Of a DNA stretch of 8,844 bases, positions 1 through 6,550 are shown piece by piece. Below the pieces are notes generated by a model. It did no database searches and was not told the DNA's origin. It saw only the letters and a program-made list of their open reading frames with translations. Source of the DNA: Pseudomonadota bacterium. GTDB lineage: Bacteria; Pseudomonadota; Alphaproteobacteria; Micropepsales; Micropepsaceae. A program made the position numbers and the translations under genes. How positions within the stretch are numbered: position 1 is the stretch's first letter; each line of letters begins with the position of its first letter. Location: positions 1 to 8,844 of the forward strand of contig JAEZBK010000166.1 in assembly GCA_023427355.1 (NCBI GenBank), in the 5' to 3' direction.

Positions 1-964
1 GGTGGTACCAGATGGCGGGCTGGTCGGCGTCCTGGATCAGCATCAGGGCGGGGTCGAATTTCAGCCCCTCCTTCTGCAATTCCACGATCTTGCGGTCGTC
101 GGCGATGAAGGTGCGCCCCACCGCCCAGAAGAACGGCTTGATGAAGAACAGCCAGCCCGGCCAATAGAAGACCTGCACGATGTCGGTATGCTCGGCGTCG
201 CGCGGCGTGCAGACCGTCAGCCCCACCACCCGGAAGGGCCGCCCGAACAGGCGTCCTTCCACGATCTCGAACCGGGTCGAAGGCAGTTCGAAGGTGATCT
301 CGGTCGAAACCTCGCCCAGCAGGCTATAGGCCGGCTTGACCGGCTTGTGCCGCACCATGGTGAAGCCGCGCGGCAAAGGCGCATACTGCTTCTGCTTCAC
401 CTTGGGCTTGGTCTTCCACCACCAATGGTCGTGCACATAGGCGGCATGGCACGGGTCCATCAGGCCGATCACGGCATGGTCGATGTTGCAGGGGAAGACC
501 TGCGTCTCATGCCAGCGAATCTTCGCATCCGCCATCGGCACCTTGGGCGGCAAATCCTTCGGCGCGGTGCCTGGCCTGGCCGCCATGAACACCCACAGCA
601 ACCCATCCTGCTCGATGATGGGATAGGCCCGCACCTTGATGCGCGCCGGATCCAGATCCTGTCCCTCCACCAGCGAAGGAATGGCGCTGCACACGCCGTC
701 CTTGGCGAACCGCCAGCCATGATAGGGGCACTCCACCGTGCCATCGTCCTTGATCCGCCCGGCCGACAGCGGCACGCCGCGATGGGGGCAGATGTCGCGC
801 AGCGCGAACAGCGCGCCCGCCTTGTCGCGGCCGATATTGAGCGGTTCGCCCAGCAACATCACCCGGCGCATCACGCCACGGCCAAAGGGCGCGGCCAGCG
901 CCGCCATGTACCAAAGGTCGCGCGGCGGGGCGCTGGCGTCGGGGCGGGGGGCGGCGTCGCTCAT
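1..964 (-). CDS. Rieske [2Fe-2S] aromatic ring-hydroxylating oxygenase, large (alpha) subunit; partial, C-terminus off the left edge
   Basis: Reading down from the ATG at 962-964 the frame stays open to the window edge, giving 321 residues. The N-terminus has the usual 'RDLWYMAAL' opening of the family. The Rieske domain shows CPHRG (Cys59, His61) and CPYHGW (Cys79, His82), which bind the 2Fe-2S cluster. The catalytic domain has DPCHAAYVH, matching the D-x2-H-x4-H pattern of the mononuclear iron site (Asp170, His173, His178). A late 'IQDADQP' near residue 313 probably supplies the carboxylate ligand. Known family role: cytosolic oxygenation or demethylation of aromatic or other ring substrates, with electrons from a separate reductase or ferredoxin. 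The layout resembles the phenylpropionate dioxygenase-like / pheophorbide a oxygenase-like branch. The substrate cannot be read from the sequence. No reductase or beta subunit lies in the window. The gene diverges from the small membrane-protein gene at 1044 across 79 bp; no convincing promoter boxes were seen there. Only a few dozen C-terminal residues are likely missing. Confidence 0.9.
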   Translation of the reverse strand, partial: MSDAAPRPDASAPPRDLWYMAALAAPFGRGVMRRVMLLGEPLNIGRDKAGALFALRDICPHRGVPLSAGRIKDDGTVECPYHGWRFAKDGVCSAIPSLVEGQDLDPARIKVRAYPIIEQDGLLWVFMAARPGTAPKDLPPKVPMADAKIRWHETQVFPCNIDHAVIGLMDPCHAAYVHDHWWWKTKPKVKQKQYAPLPRGFTMVRHKPVKPAYSLLGEVSTEITFELPSTRFEIVEGRLFGRPFRVVGLTVCTPRDAEHTDIVQVFYWPGWLFFIKPFFWAVGRTFIADDRKIVELQKEGLKFDPALMLIQDADQPAIWYH

Positions 965-1043
965 CGAATCTGGCTTAGAGGAATTGGGGCAGGGCCTGCA
1001 AGCTGGGGTTACTACGCAGGATGAAGAAGGCTAGGATAAGCCC

Positions 1044-1436
1044 ATGATTGATATCAAAATCCTTCGCCGCGCCGTTATCCTGGGCGCCATCCTCGAGGCC
1101 GCCCTGGTCCTGGGCGGCTGGTACTGGCCCGATGGCCGCCACGGGCTGCTGTTCGGGGCCATGCTGATCTCGGCCGTGGCGGGCATGATCTATGCCCGCG
1201 ACCTGGGCCGGGGCTTCGGCTCCGGCATCCTGGGCGGCACGCTGACCGGGGCAGCCTGCGGCATCGTCGCGGTGGTGGGGGCCGAATTCCTCGGCATCGA
1301 GCACCAGACCTACATTCCCTATGGCGTGCTGGTGCTGACGCTGACCGGCGCGGTGGGCGGGCTGTTCGGCGAACTCGATGCACGCCTGCGCGCCTACATC
1401 CTGCGCAAGCTCAGCGTGGACAATTCCGGACAGTAA
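1044..1436 (+). CDS. Small glycine-rich integral membrane protein, function unknown
   Basis: 130 residues. The ATG follows AGGA (1033-1036) at a workable spacing. I do not recognise the family. About four hydrophobic segments are visible: roughly residues 8-27, 33-50, 56-82 and 91-110. The third and fourth are rich in Gly and small residues ('GILGGTLTGAACG', 'LTGAVGGLFGE'), which suggests tight helix packing. Short charged connectors follow (ARDLGR, ELDARLR), and the C-terminal tail is basic and then polar (RKLSVDNSGQ). It is a plausible inner-membrane protein with no catalytic motif I can name. It is divergent from the Rieske oxygenase and is followed by a 178-bp gap holding a long hairpin, so it need not share a transcript with the methyltransferase downstream. 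No terminator with a U-tract was seen after it. Coding status rests on the coherent membrane topology, the start context and the lack of a better frame. Confidence 0.75.
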   Translation: MIDIKILRRAVILGAILEAALVLGGWYWPDGRHGLLFGAMLISAVAGMIYARDLGRGFGSGILGGTLTGAACGIVAVVGAEFLGIEHQTYIPYGVLVLTLTGAVGGLFGELDARLRAYILRKLSVDNSGQ

Positions 1437-1451
1437 AATTTTTGGGGAAGA

Positions 1452-1531
1452 TGTCGGTTGGCTGCTGGGGCCGATCCCGGAAAGGGGCTGGGGGGCTTGT
1501 TATTCCGAGGCCGTCCCGCTGCCAACCGACA
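1452..1531. repeat. 80-nt imperfect hairpin in the gap before the methyltransferase gene (candidate structured RNA or cruciform)
   Basis: TGTCGGTTGGC at 1452-1462 is an exact inverted match of GCCAACCGACA at 1521-1531 (11 bp). Pairing continues inward. After a T-T mismatch (1463/1520), GC 1464-1465 pairs with GC 1518-1519. After a bulged T1466, GGGGC 1467-1471 pairs with GTCCC 1513-1517 (one G-U). After a small internal loop, CCCGGAA 1476-1482 pairs with TTCCGAGG 1503-1510 (one bulged A). The apical loop is a G-rich stretch of about 20 nt (1483-1502). No T-run follows on either strand, so it is not a classical intrinsic terminator. It ends about 83 nt before the methyltransferase start. Possible roles are a 5' leader element, a small RNA or a protein-binding DNA palindrome; the sequence does not decide. 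I recognise no known riboswitch, SRP RNA or 6S RNA signature. Confidence 0.6.
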
Positions 1532-1614
1532 GTGACAATCTCGACCTTGAAAACGGCTGCCGCATGTTTCAATCGTGACCTTTTGAAGGCGCAAACTTAA
1601 AGAGAGTTCATGTC

Positions 1615-2271
1615 ATGGGCCGCATGGTCGCCCCCACACCGCAAGTCGTTGAATATCTGGGCCGTATCGGTGGCCGTGAAGTTCCCGTGCAGAAGCGCCT
1701 GCGCGCCAGGACCGAAGAACGCCCCGATGGCCACATGCAGGTCACGGCCGAACAGGCCGCAACGCTGCAACTGCTCGTAAAGCTGACCGGCGCGAAACGC
1801 TGCTTGGAAATCGGCACCTTCACCGGCACCAGCGCCCTGGCGCTGGCCCTGGCGCTGCCCGCCGACGGCACGCTGGTGGCGCTGGATGTCAGCAAGGAAT
1901 TCACCGACACCGCCAAACCCTTCTGGAAGGAAGCCGGCGTGGACGGGAAGATCGACCTGCGCATCGGTCCGGCCAGCCACACACTGGACGACATGATTGC
2001 CGCGAATGAAGGCCCCTTCGACTTCGCCTTCATTGATGCCGACAAGCCCGGCTATGACGCCTATTACGAACGCTGCCTCAGGCTGGTGAAGACGGGCGGC
2101 CTGATCGTGCTGGACAACATGCTGCTGTCGGGACGCGTCGCCGATCCGGCCGACATGGATGTCTCCGCCGCCGCCCTGCGGGCGCTGAACGACAAGATCT
2201 TCGCCGATGAGCGGGTGGAGATGGCCCTCTCCACGGTGGGCGACGGCATGACGCTCTGCATCAAGCGCTGA
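1615..2271 (+). CDS. SAM-dependent O-methyltransferase, caffeoyl-CoA / catechol O-methyltransferase type (Methyltransf_3 family)
   Basis: 218 residues, a normal length for this class I methyltransferase family. The SAM-binding motif I is LEIGTFTGTSAL (residues 64-75), and 'LVALDVS' (87-93) is the acidic end of the second strand. The divalent metal site typical of the family is present: Asp141 in 'FIDADK' and Asp167-Asn168 in 'VLDNML'. 'GPFDFAFIDADKPGYDAYYE' (133-152) is the usual core of these enzymes. Family role: metal-dependent transfer of a methyl group from SAM to a hydroxyl of a catechol-like or other small acceptor in the cytosol. Bacterial members often have broad or unknown substrates. 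The ATG at 1615 follows AGAGAG (1601-1606); an out-of-frame ATG at 1610 is not used in this reading. The gene has a 178-bp leader region with a long hairpin upstream and a strong terminator about 40 bp after the stop, so it is probably transcribed alone. No clear promoter boxes were found. Confidence 0.9.
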   Translation: MGRMVAPTPQVVEYLGRIGGREVPVQKRLRARTEERPDGHMQVTAEQAATLQLLVKLTGAKRCLEIGTFTGTSALALALALPADGTLVALDVSKEFTDTAKPFWKEAGVDGKIDLRIGPASHTLDDMIAANEGPFDFAFIDADKPGYDAYYERCLRLVKTGGLIVLDNMLLSGRVADPADMDVSAAALRALNDKIFADERVEMALSTVGDGMTLCIKR

Positions 2272-2312
2272 AAATTTCCTCTCCCCTTGTGGAAAAGGAA
2301 TACTGACAAGGA

Positions 2313-2342
2313 AAAAGGCCCGGTGCTTCCACCGGGCCTTTT
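2313..2342. terminator. Bidirectional intrinsic terminator between convergent genes
   Basis: A perfect 13-bp stem (2313-2325 with 2330-2342; core GGCCCGGTG/CACCGGGCC) encloses a CTTC tetraloop. It is flanked by A5 on the left and by TTTT-C-TTT on the right, so it reads as a stem followed by a U-run on both strands. It serves the O-methyltransferase (plus) and the BI-1 family gene (minus), whose stop codons lie about 40 and 50 bp away. Confidence 0.93.
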
Positions 2343-2351
2343 CTTTCTCGA

Positions 2352-2370
2352 GCCCGGCATTTCGCCGGGC
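2352..2370. repeat. Second small hairpin beside the terminator
   Basis: GCCCGGC (2352-2358) pairs perfectly with GCCGGGC (2364-2370) over a 5-nt loop (ATTTC). Neither side has a T-run. It shares the GCCCGG/CCGGGC core with the main terminator, so the two could form alternative pairings. On the minus strand it comes just before the terminator and may protect the 3' end of the BI-1 family transcript. The role is inferred. Confidence 0.5.
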
Positions 2371-2394
2371 GACCATCCGCTTGGTGCCATCAAA

Positions 2395-3141
2395 TCAACG
2401 GCGATCGCCCATGAAGCGCAGCAGGAACAGGAAGATGTTCAGGAAGTCCATGTAGAGCGACAGCGCGCCCATGATGGCCGCCTTGCCCGCCAGCGCGGCG
2501 TCATGGCCGATGGCGTAATATTCGCCCTTGATGCGCTGCGTGGCCCAGGCGGTCAGGCCGGTGAAGATCAGCACGCCCAGAACCGACACCACGAAGTTCA
2601 GCGCGGCGGACTGCAGCCAGATATTCACCAGCATGGCGATCAGGATGCCGATCAGGCCCATGAACAGGAAGCTGCCCAAGCCCGACAGGTCGCGCTTGGT
2701 GGTGTAGCCATACAGGCTCATCGCGCCGAAGGTGGCGGCGGTCACGAAGAAGGTCGTGGCGATGGACGCGCCCGTGTACATCAGGAAGATGGACGACAGC
2801 GACGCGCCCAGGAGCGCGGCATAACCCCAGAAGGTGAACTGGGCGGTGCCCTGGCTCATCGCATGGATGCGGAACGACAGGAAGAAGACCAGCGCCAGCG
2901 GCGCCAGCATCACCACCCAGCCCAGCATGGTGGGGGCCAGCGCGCCCTGCGCATTCACCTGGTAGATCGCGTTCAACAGCGCAGGCGTGTTGGCGACGAG
3001 GTAGGCGATACCGCCCGTCAGCGCCAGCGCACCGGCCATGAGGTTGTAGACGCGCAGCATGTGCGCGCGCAGACCGGCGTCATATCCCGCCGTCGCCGTC
3101 CGGGCGCCGGGCTGCATGATGCGGTTGTCGTAGTCGGCCAT
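2395..3141 (-). CDS. Bax inhibitor-1 / YccA family membrane protein
   Basis: 248 residues. A polar N-terminus of about 30 residues precedes seven hydrophobic segments (roughly 33-51, 70-90, 101-120, 125-145, 157-176, 180-200 and 220-241). This matches the seven-helix BI-1 family (TMBIM/UPF0005; E. coli YbhL and YccA, B. subtilis YetJ). The C-terminal 'LYMDFLNIFLFLLRFMGDRR' (229-248) is a very typical family ending. Family knowledge: inner-membrane proteins. YetJ behaves as a pH-sensitive calcium leak channel gated by two aspartates, and YccA restrains the FtsH protease; which role applies here is unknown. Oddity: the segment before the last helix reads 'LTAWATQRIK' (196-205), where relatives commonly have 'YDTQ'. 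Ala200 therefore stands in place of one aspartate, while Asp232 in the last helix is kept. The ATG at 3139-3141 has a strong AGGAGT (3151-3156) 9 nt upstream. The gene has its own promoter and ends at the bidirectional terminator, so it is monocistronic. Confidence 0.93.
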   Translation of the reverse strand: MADYDNRIMQPGARTATAGYDAGLRAHMLRVYNLMAGALALTGGIAYLVANTPALLNAIYQVNAQGALAPTMLGWVVMLAPLALVFFLSFRIHAMSQGTAQFTFWGYAALLGASLSSIFLMYTGASIATTFFVTAATFGAMSLYGYTTKRDLSGLGSFLFMGLIGILIAMLVNIWLQSAALNFVVSVLGVLIFTGLTAWATQRIKGEYYAIGHDAALAGKAAIMGALSLYMDFLNIFLFLLRFMGDRR

Positions 3142-3164
3142 GGGTTGGGTACTCCTTTGCGAAC

Positions 3165-3195
3165 ATTATATCGGGGTAATGTGTGGCGGTATCAA
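3165..3195 (-). promoter_or_regulatory. Probable sigma-70 type promoter of the BI-1 family gene
   Basis: On the minus strand a perfect TATAAT (3165-3170) lies 23 nt upstream of the ATG, next to the AGGAGT ribosome site (3151-3156). TTGATA (3190-3195; five of six to TTGACA) lies upstream with a 19-nt spacer, slightly longer than the ideal 17. A start point near 3158 would leave a short leader that still includes the ribosome site. Confidence 0.6.
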
Positions 3196-3202
3196 GACCG
3201 CC
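3185..3202. promoter_or_regulatory. Palindrome over the -35 box (possible operator)
   Basis: GGCGGT (3185-3190) and ACCGCC (3197-3202) form a perfect 6-bp inverted repeat with a 6-nt centre. Read on the minus strand the centre is CTTGAT, which holds most of the -35 hexamer of the BI-1 promoter. A dimeric regulator bound here would cover the -35. It could instead be a 3' hairpin of the permease transcript that ends at 3240, but no T-run follows on that strand. Function is inferred. Confidence 0.35.
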
Positions 3203-3239
3203 GAAACGGGATATTTGCCCGGGGTTTAGACTGGAAGCC

Positions 3240-5801
3240 TCACGCCGACCGCAGCACCCGGGCCGGCTTCACCCCCAGCGCCGCCACCGCCCCGACCAGG
3301 CCGAACAGCAGCACCGCCGCCGCCCCTCCCGCCACGGTTGCAGCCGCTGCCGGGGCGTCGAAGACAAACCCGATGCTCAGGATGTAGTGACAGATCGCCC
3401 AGGCTCCGGCCGTGCCCGCCAGCAGGGCCATCACGCCGGTCACCAGTCCCAGCACCGCGAATTCAATGGCATGGACCGCCGCGATTCGCGCCCGGGTCGC
3501 CCCCTGTACCTTCAGGATGGTGGCGTCATAGACTCGCGCCCGCGTGCCCGCCGTGATTGCCCCGGCCAGCACCAGCAGCCCCGCCAGGATCGTCAAAAGG
3601 CTGGCGGCGCTGATCCCTTCGGAAATCTGGCCGATGAAGACCTCGAGCTGGGCGATGGAATCGCGCACCCGCACGGTCGAGACATTGGGGAAGCGGTCGG
3701 TCACCGCCCGGTACATGGCGTTTTCCTGCCCCGGATCCACCCGCACCGTGGCCAGGAAGGCGTGGGGCGCCTTGTCGATCACGCCCGGCGACAGGATCAG
3801 CACGAAGTTCTGCCGCCCGTTCTGGAAGTTCACCCGCCGCAGATTGTGGATGGTGCCCTCGATCTCGCGGCCCAGCACGTTCAGGGTCATGGTATCGCCG
3901 ATATCCAGACCTGCGCCCGCCGCGATGCTTTCGTCCAGCGAGATCAGCGTGGGGCCGTCATAATCGGCGGGCCACCACTGGCCCTTGGTTACTTCGTTGC
4001 CCGGCGGCTGCTCGGCGGCATAGGTGATGCCGCGGTCGCCATTCAGCGCCCAGCGCGCGCCTTCCTGCACCCGCGCGCGACCGGCCGAGACGCCGCCCAG
4101 GCCAACAATCCGTCCACGGATCATCGGGGTGCGCTGGTATTCGCTCTGGCTGGAAAAGCTGCGGATGGTCTGGTCGAACGCCTCGCCATCGCTGCGCTGG
4201 ATGTCGACGAAATAAAAGCTGGGGGCCCGGCCCGGCAATTCGCTGTGGATCGAGGATTTGACCGCCGATCCCAGCAGGGTGACGGTGGCCAGCAGCGTCA
4301 GCCCCAGTCCCAGCGCCGTGATCGTGCCGCCAGTCGCGGCTCCCGGCCGCGCCAGGTTCGCCAGCGCCAGCCGCAGCAGCGCCGAACGCGGGCGCGGGAT
4401 CGCCGCCAGCCCCCGCATCAATCCCGACGCCGCCAGCCGCAGCGCCACGATCACCGTGATGCCCCCGCCCAGGAACTGCGCCGCAAAGACCGGGCGCGGG
4501 GCGGTGAGCAGCGCCAGCGCCACGATGGCGGCCACCGCGCCGCCCGCCAGCAGCCAGTCGCGCCGCCGCGATTTTCGCGCCTCTTCATCCTCTTCGCCGC
4601 CTTCCGACGGCGCGACCATGTCGCGCAACAGGCTGGCGGGGCGGATCCCGCGCGAACGGCCCAGCGGCGGTATGGCGAAGGCCAGCGCCGTCAGCAGGCC
4701 AAAGCCCAGTGCCAGGAATGCCGCCGACGGATACAGTCCGAACTCCGGCGGCACCGGCAGGCTGTCGCCATAGCGCCAGACCACCAGGAACGGCACCGAT
4801 GTGCCGATGGCCGCGCCCAGCAAGGTTGCCGCCGCGGCCACGCCCATCACCTGCAGCACGAAGATGCGGAACACCAGCTCGCCCGTCGCGCCCAGGCTCT
4901 TGAGAATGGCGACGTCGAACCGCTTGCGGTCCAGGAAGGCAAGGATGGCATGGCCCGCGCCCGCGCCGCCCACCGCCAGCGCGGTCAGGCCGATCAAGGT
5001 CAGGAACATCGCCACCTGCTCGACAAAGCGGCGAATGCCCGGCGCCGCGTCGGAGGAATCGCGTATGCGCCAGTTGGGTTCGGGCGTCAGGTCGTCGGCG
5101 GCGCGGCGAAAGTCCGCGATGGTCTGGCCGGGGTTCAGCTTTACCCGCCAGGTCCAGTTCACCAGGCTTTCCTCGGTGATCAGCCCGGTGCGCGCCAGCG
5201 AATCCGTGTGCACCAGCACCCTGGGCCCCAGCGAAAAGCCGGTGGAGATGCGGTCGGGCTCGGTGGTCAGCACGCCCATCAGGCGATAGGTGGCGTTGCC
5301 CATGCGGAACAGGTCGCCGCGCTGAAGGCGCATCCGGTCCACGAAGGCCTGCTCGGCCGCCGCGCCGCAGACATGATCTTCCTCGCAGGCCAGTGCGTCG
5401 GCAATGTCCTGCTGCGGCGTCACTTGCGCCGCGCCGAACAGCGGCCAGCGCCCATCCACGGCTTTCAGTTCGACCAGCTGGCGCTCGCCAATCTGTCCGG
5501 CTTCATCCAGCGCATAGGCCATGGCGCGCATGGTGGCGGATTCCGACACCGTGCCGCGCGCAGCCAGGAATTTTCGCTCCTGCGCGGTGATCGGCTTGTG
5601 CACGGTGGAAACCGACACATCGCCGCCCAATATCGTCTGACCCTGGTCGCGCAGGCTGCCCAGGAAGGCCGAACTCAATGTCTCCACGCCCGAAATCGCG
5701 CCCGCGCCCAAGGCCAGGCACAGGAAGAAGACGCGAAAGCCCTTCAGGCCGCCGCGCAGTTCGCGCCGCGCGAATGTCAGCGCCAGCTTCAGCTCGTTCA
5801 C
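3240..5801 (-). CDS. ybbP: ABC transporter permease, FtsX/MacB-like, YbbP type
   Basis: 853 residues, close to the usual YbbP size. The start is GTG (5799-5801), overlapping the ATPase stop codon by 4 nt (GTGA), so translation is probably coupled. Topology: one membrane helix at about 22-45, a large periplasmic domain at about 50-255, three helices (about 262-290, 308-342, 358-382), an acidic then basic cytoplasmic loop (EGGEEDEEARKSRRR, 400-414), three more helices (about 415-433, 440-462, 490-514), a second periplasmic domain at about 518-725, and three final helices (732-752, 775-808, 817-843). Two FtsX-type core motifs recur, 'DVAILKSLGAT' (296-306) and 'DATILKVQGAT' (759-769), the stretches that contact the ATPase. 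This duplicated, roughly ten-helix plan is the YbbP family (DUF214 / FtsX-like). With YbbA it forms a MacB-like (type VII) ABC system, thought to extract hydrophobic molecules from the inner membrane rather than import substrates. A 'CEEDHVC' pair (Cys139, Cys145) in the first periplasmic domain could form a disulfide. Confidence 0.92.
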   Translation of the reverse strand: MNELKLALTFARRELRGGLKGFRVFFLCLALGAGAISGVETLSSAFLGSLRDQGQTILGGDVSVSTVHKPITAQERKFLAARGTVSESATMRAMAYALDEAGQIGERQLVELKAVDGRWPLFGAAQVTPQQDIADALACEEDHVCGAAAEQAFVDRMRLQRGDLFRMGNATYRLMGVLTTEPDRISTGFSLGPRVLVHTDSLARTGLITEESLVNWTWRVKLNPGQTIADFRRAADDLTPEPNWRIRDSSDAAPGIRRFVEQVAMFLTLIGLTALAVGGAGAGHAILAFLDRKRFDVAILKSLGATGELVFRIFVLQVMGVAAAATLLGAAIGTSVPFLVVWRYGDSLPVPPEFGLYPSAAFLALGFGLLTALAFAIPPLGRSRGIRPASLLRDMVAPSEGGEEDEEARKSRRRDWLLAGGAVAAIVALALLTAPRPVFAAQFLGGGITVIVALRLAASGLMRGLAAIPRPRSALLRLALANLARPGAATGGTITALGLGLTLLATVTLLGSAVKSSIHSELPGRAPSFYFVDIQRSDGEAFDQTIRSFSSQSEYQRTPMIRGRIVGLGGVSAGRARVQEGARWALNGDRGITYAAEQPPGNEVTKGQWWPADYDGPTLISLDESIAAGAGLDIGDTMTLNVLGREIEGTIHNLRRVNFQNGRQNFVLILSPGVIDKAPHAFLATVRVDPGQENAMYRAVTDRFPNVSTVRVRDSIAQLEVFIGQISEGISAASLLTILAGLLVLAGAITAGTRARVYDATILKVQGATRARIAAVHAIEFAVLGLVTGVMALLAGTAGAWAICHYILSIGFVFDAPAAAATVAGGAAAVLLFGLVGAVAALGVKPARVLRSA

Positions 5802-6538
5802 GCCGGCACCCGCTCTGGCACCGTGTCGCTCACGATCCTGCCATCGGCCATGCGGGCGATGCGGTCGCAGCGCTGCGCCAGCCGCTCTTCATGGGTGACC
5901 AGGAACAGGGTGCTGCCGCGATCGCGGTTCAGGTCGAAGATCAGGTCGGCGATGGCCTGTCCGTTGGCCCCGTCCAGGTTGCCCGTGGGTTCGTCGGCGA
6001 ACAGGATGCGCGGATGGGGCGCGATGGCGCGGGCCAGCGCCACGCGCTGCTGCTCGCCGCCCGACAATTGCCCCGGATAATGCTCCACCCGCTTGCCCAG
6101 GCCGACATTGCGCAGCTCGGCCTCGGCGCGGTCAAAGGCGTCCGCCACGCCCGCCAGTTCCAGCGGCACCGCGACATTCTCCAGCGCGGTCATGGTGGGG
6201 ATCAGGTGGAACGATTGGAACACGATGCCCACCGCGCCGCGGCGGAACCGGGCCGCGGCATCCTCGCCCATGCGGGTGATGTCGGTGCCCGCCACGATCA
6301 CCTGGCCGCCCGATGGCCGCTCCAGCCCCGCCGCCACCATCAGCAGCGACGACTTGCCCGAGCCGGACGGGCCCACAAGGGCGATGCTGGTGCCTGCCGC
6401 CACGCTCAGCGAGACCTGTTTGAGGATGTCCACCGGCCCGGCCGCGCTGGTCAGCGTCAGCGAAACCTCTTTTAATTCAATGGCTGGCGATTTGGCCGTG
6501 GACGGGAGAGGGTGCTTTTGCGATTCTGTGGCGGTCAT
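5798..6538 (-). CDS. ybbA: ABC transporter ATP-binding protein, YbbA / LolD-like
   Basis: 246 residues with every nucleotide-binding motif intact: Walker A GPSGSGKS (56-63), Q-loop Gln108 in 'IVFQSFHLIPTMTALENV' (105-122), signature LSGGEQQR (158-165), Walker B ILFADEP (178-184) with Glu183, D-loop 'GNLD' (186-189) and the switch His216 in 'VTHE'. The long 'FHLIPTMTALENV' stretch and small size are typical of the LolD/MacB/FtsE/YbbA subfamily. The permease partner follows with a 4-nt overlap, and no periplasmic adaptor of the MacA type is present, which favours YbbAP over MacB or LolCDE. The first 18 or so residues are a polar, Thr/Ser/Pro-rich extension before the ABC domain starts at 'IELKEV' (20-25). 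No alternative ATG, GTG or TTG occurs in that stretch, so the ATG at 6536-6538 is kept. That leaves only 12 bp to the divergent esterase start; no strong ribosome site is visible, and a leaderless or very short leader is possible. Confidence 0.93.
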   Translation of the reverse strand: MTATESQKHPLPSTAKSPAIELKEVSLTLTSAAGPVDILKQVSLSVAAGTSIALVGPSGSGKSSLLMVAAGLERPSGGQVIVAGTDITRMGEDAAARFRRGAVGIVFQSFHLIPTMTALENVAVPLELAGVADAFDRAEAELRNVGLGKRVEHYPGQLSGGEQQRVALARAIAPHPRILFADEPTGNLDGANGQAIADLIFDLNRDRGSTLFLVTHEERLAQRCDRIARMADGRIVSDTVPERVPA

Positions 6539-6550
6539 ACAGGCGATCTT

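Noticed and set aside
995..1020. CCTGC/GCAGG inverted repeat between the divergent genes at 964 and 1044
   Set aside because: Only 5 bp with a 16-nt loop, expected by chance in GC-rich DNA.
2..1024. A 340-codon open frame on the plus strand
   Set aside because: It is antisense to the Rieske oxygenase, whose cluster and iron-binding motifs prove the minus-strand frame.
1452..1531. Intrinsic terminator for the small membrane-protein gene, or a known RNA (SAM/SAH riboswitch, SRP RNA, 6S RNA)
   Set aside because: No U-run follows the hairpin on either strand, and I could not find the conserved core sequences of those RNA families.
1597..2376. A 259-codon open frame on the minus strand
   Set aside because: It is antisense to the O-methyltransferase and crosses the strong bidirectional terminator.
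2287..3387. A 366-codon open frame on the plus strand
   Set aside because: It begins inside the terminator region and runs antisense to the BI-1 gene; no motif, low-complexity composition.
3183..6080. A 965-codon open frame on the plus strand
   Set aside because: It lies wholly antisense to the permease and ATPase genes and is rich in Arg, Gln, His and Gly with no domain signature. It is a high-GC shadow.
3240..6538. MacB or LolCDE transporter identity for the ABC pair
   Set aside because: There is no MacA-type adaptor, the permease is the long duplicated FtsX form rather than the four-helix MacB/LolC form, and the divergent tesA points to YbbAP.
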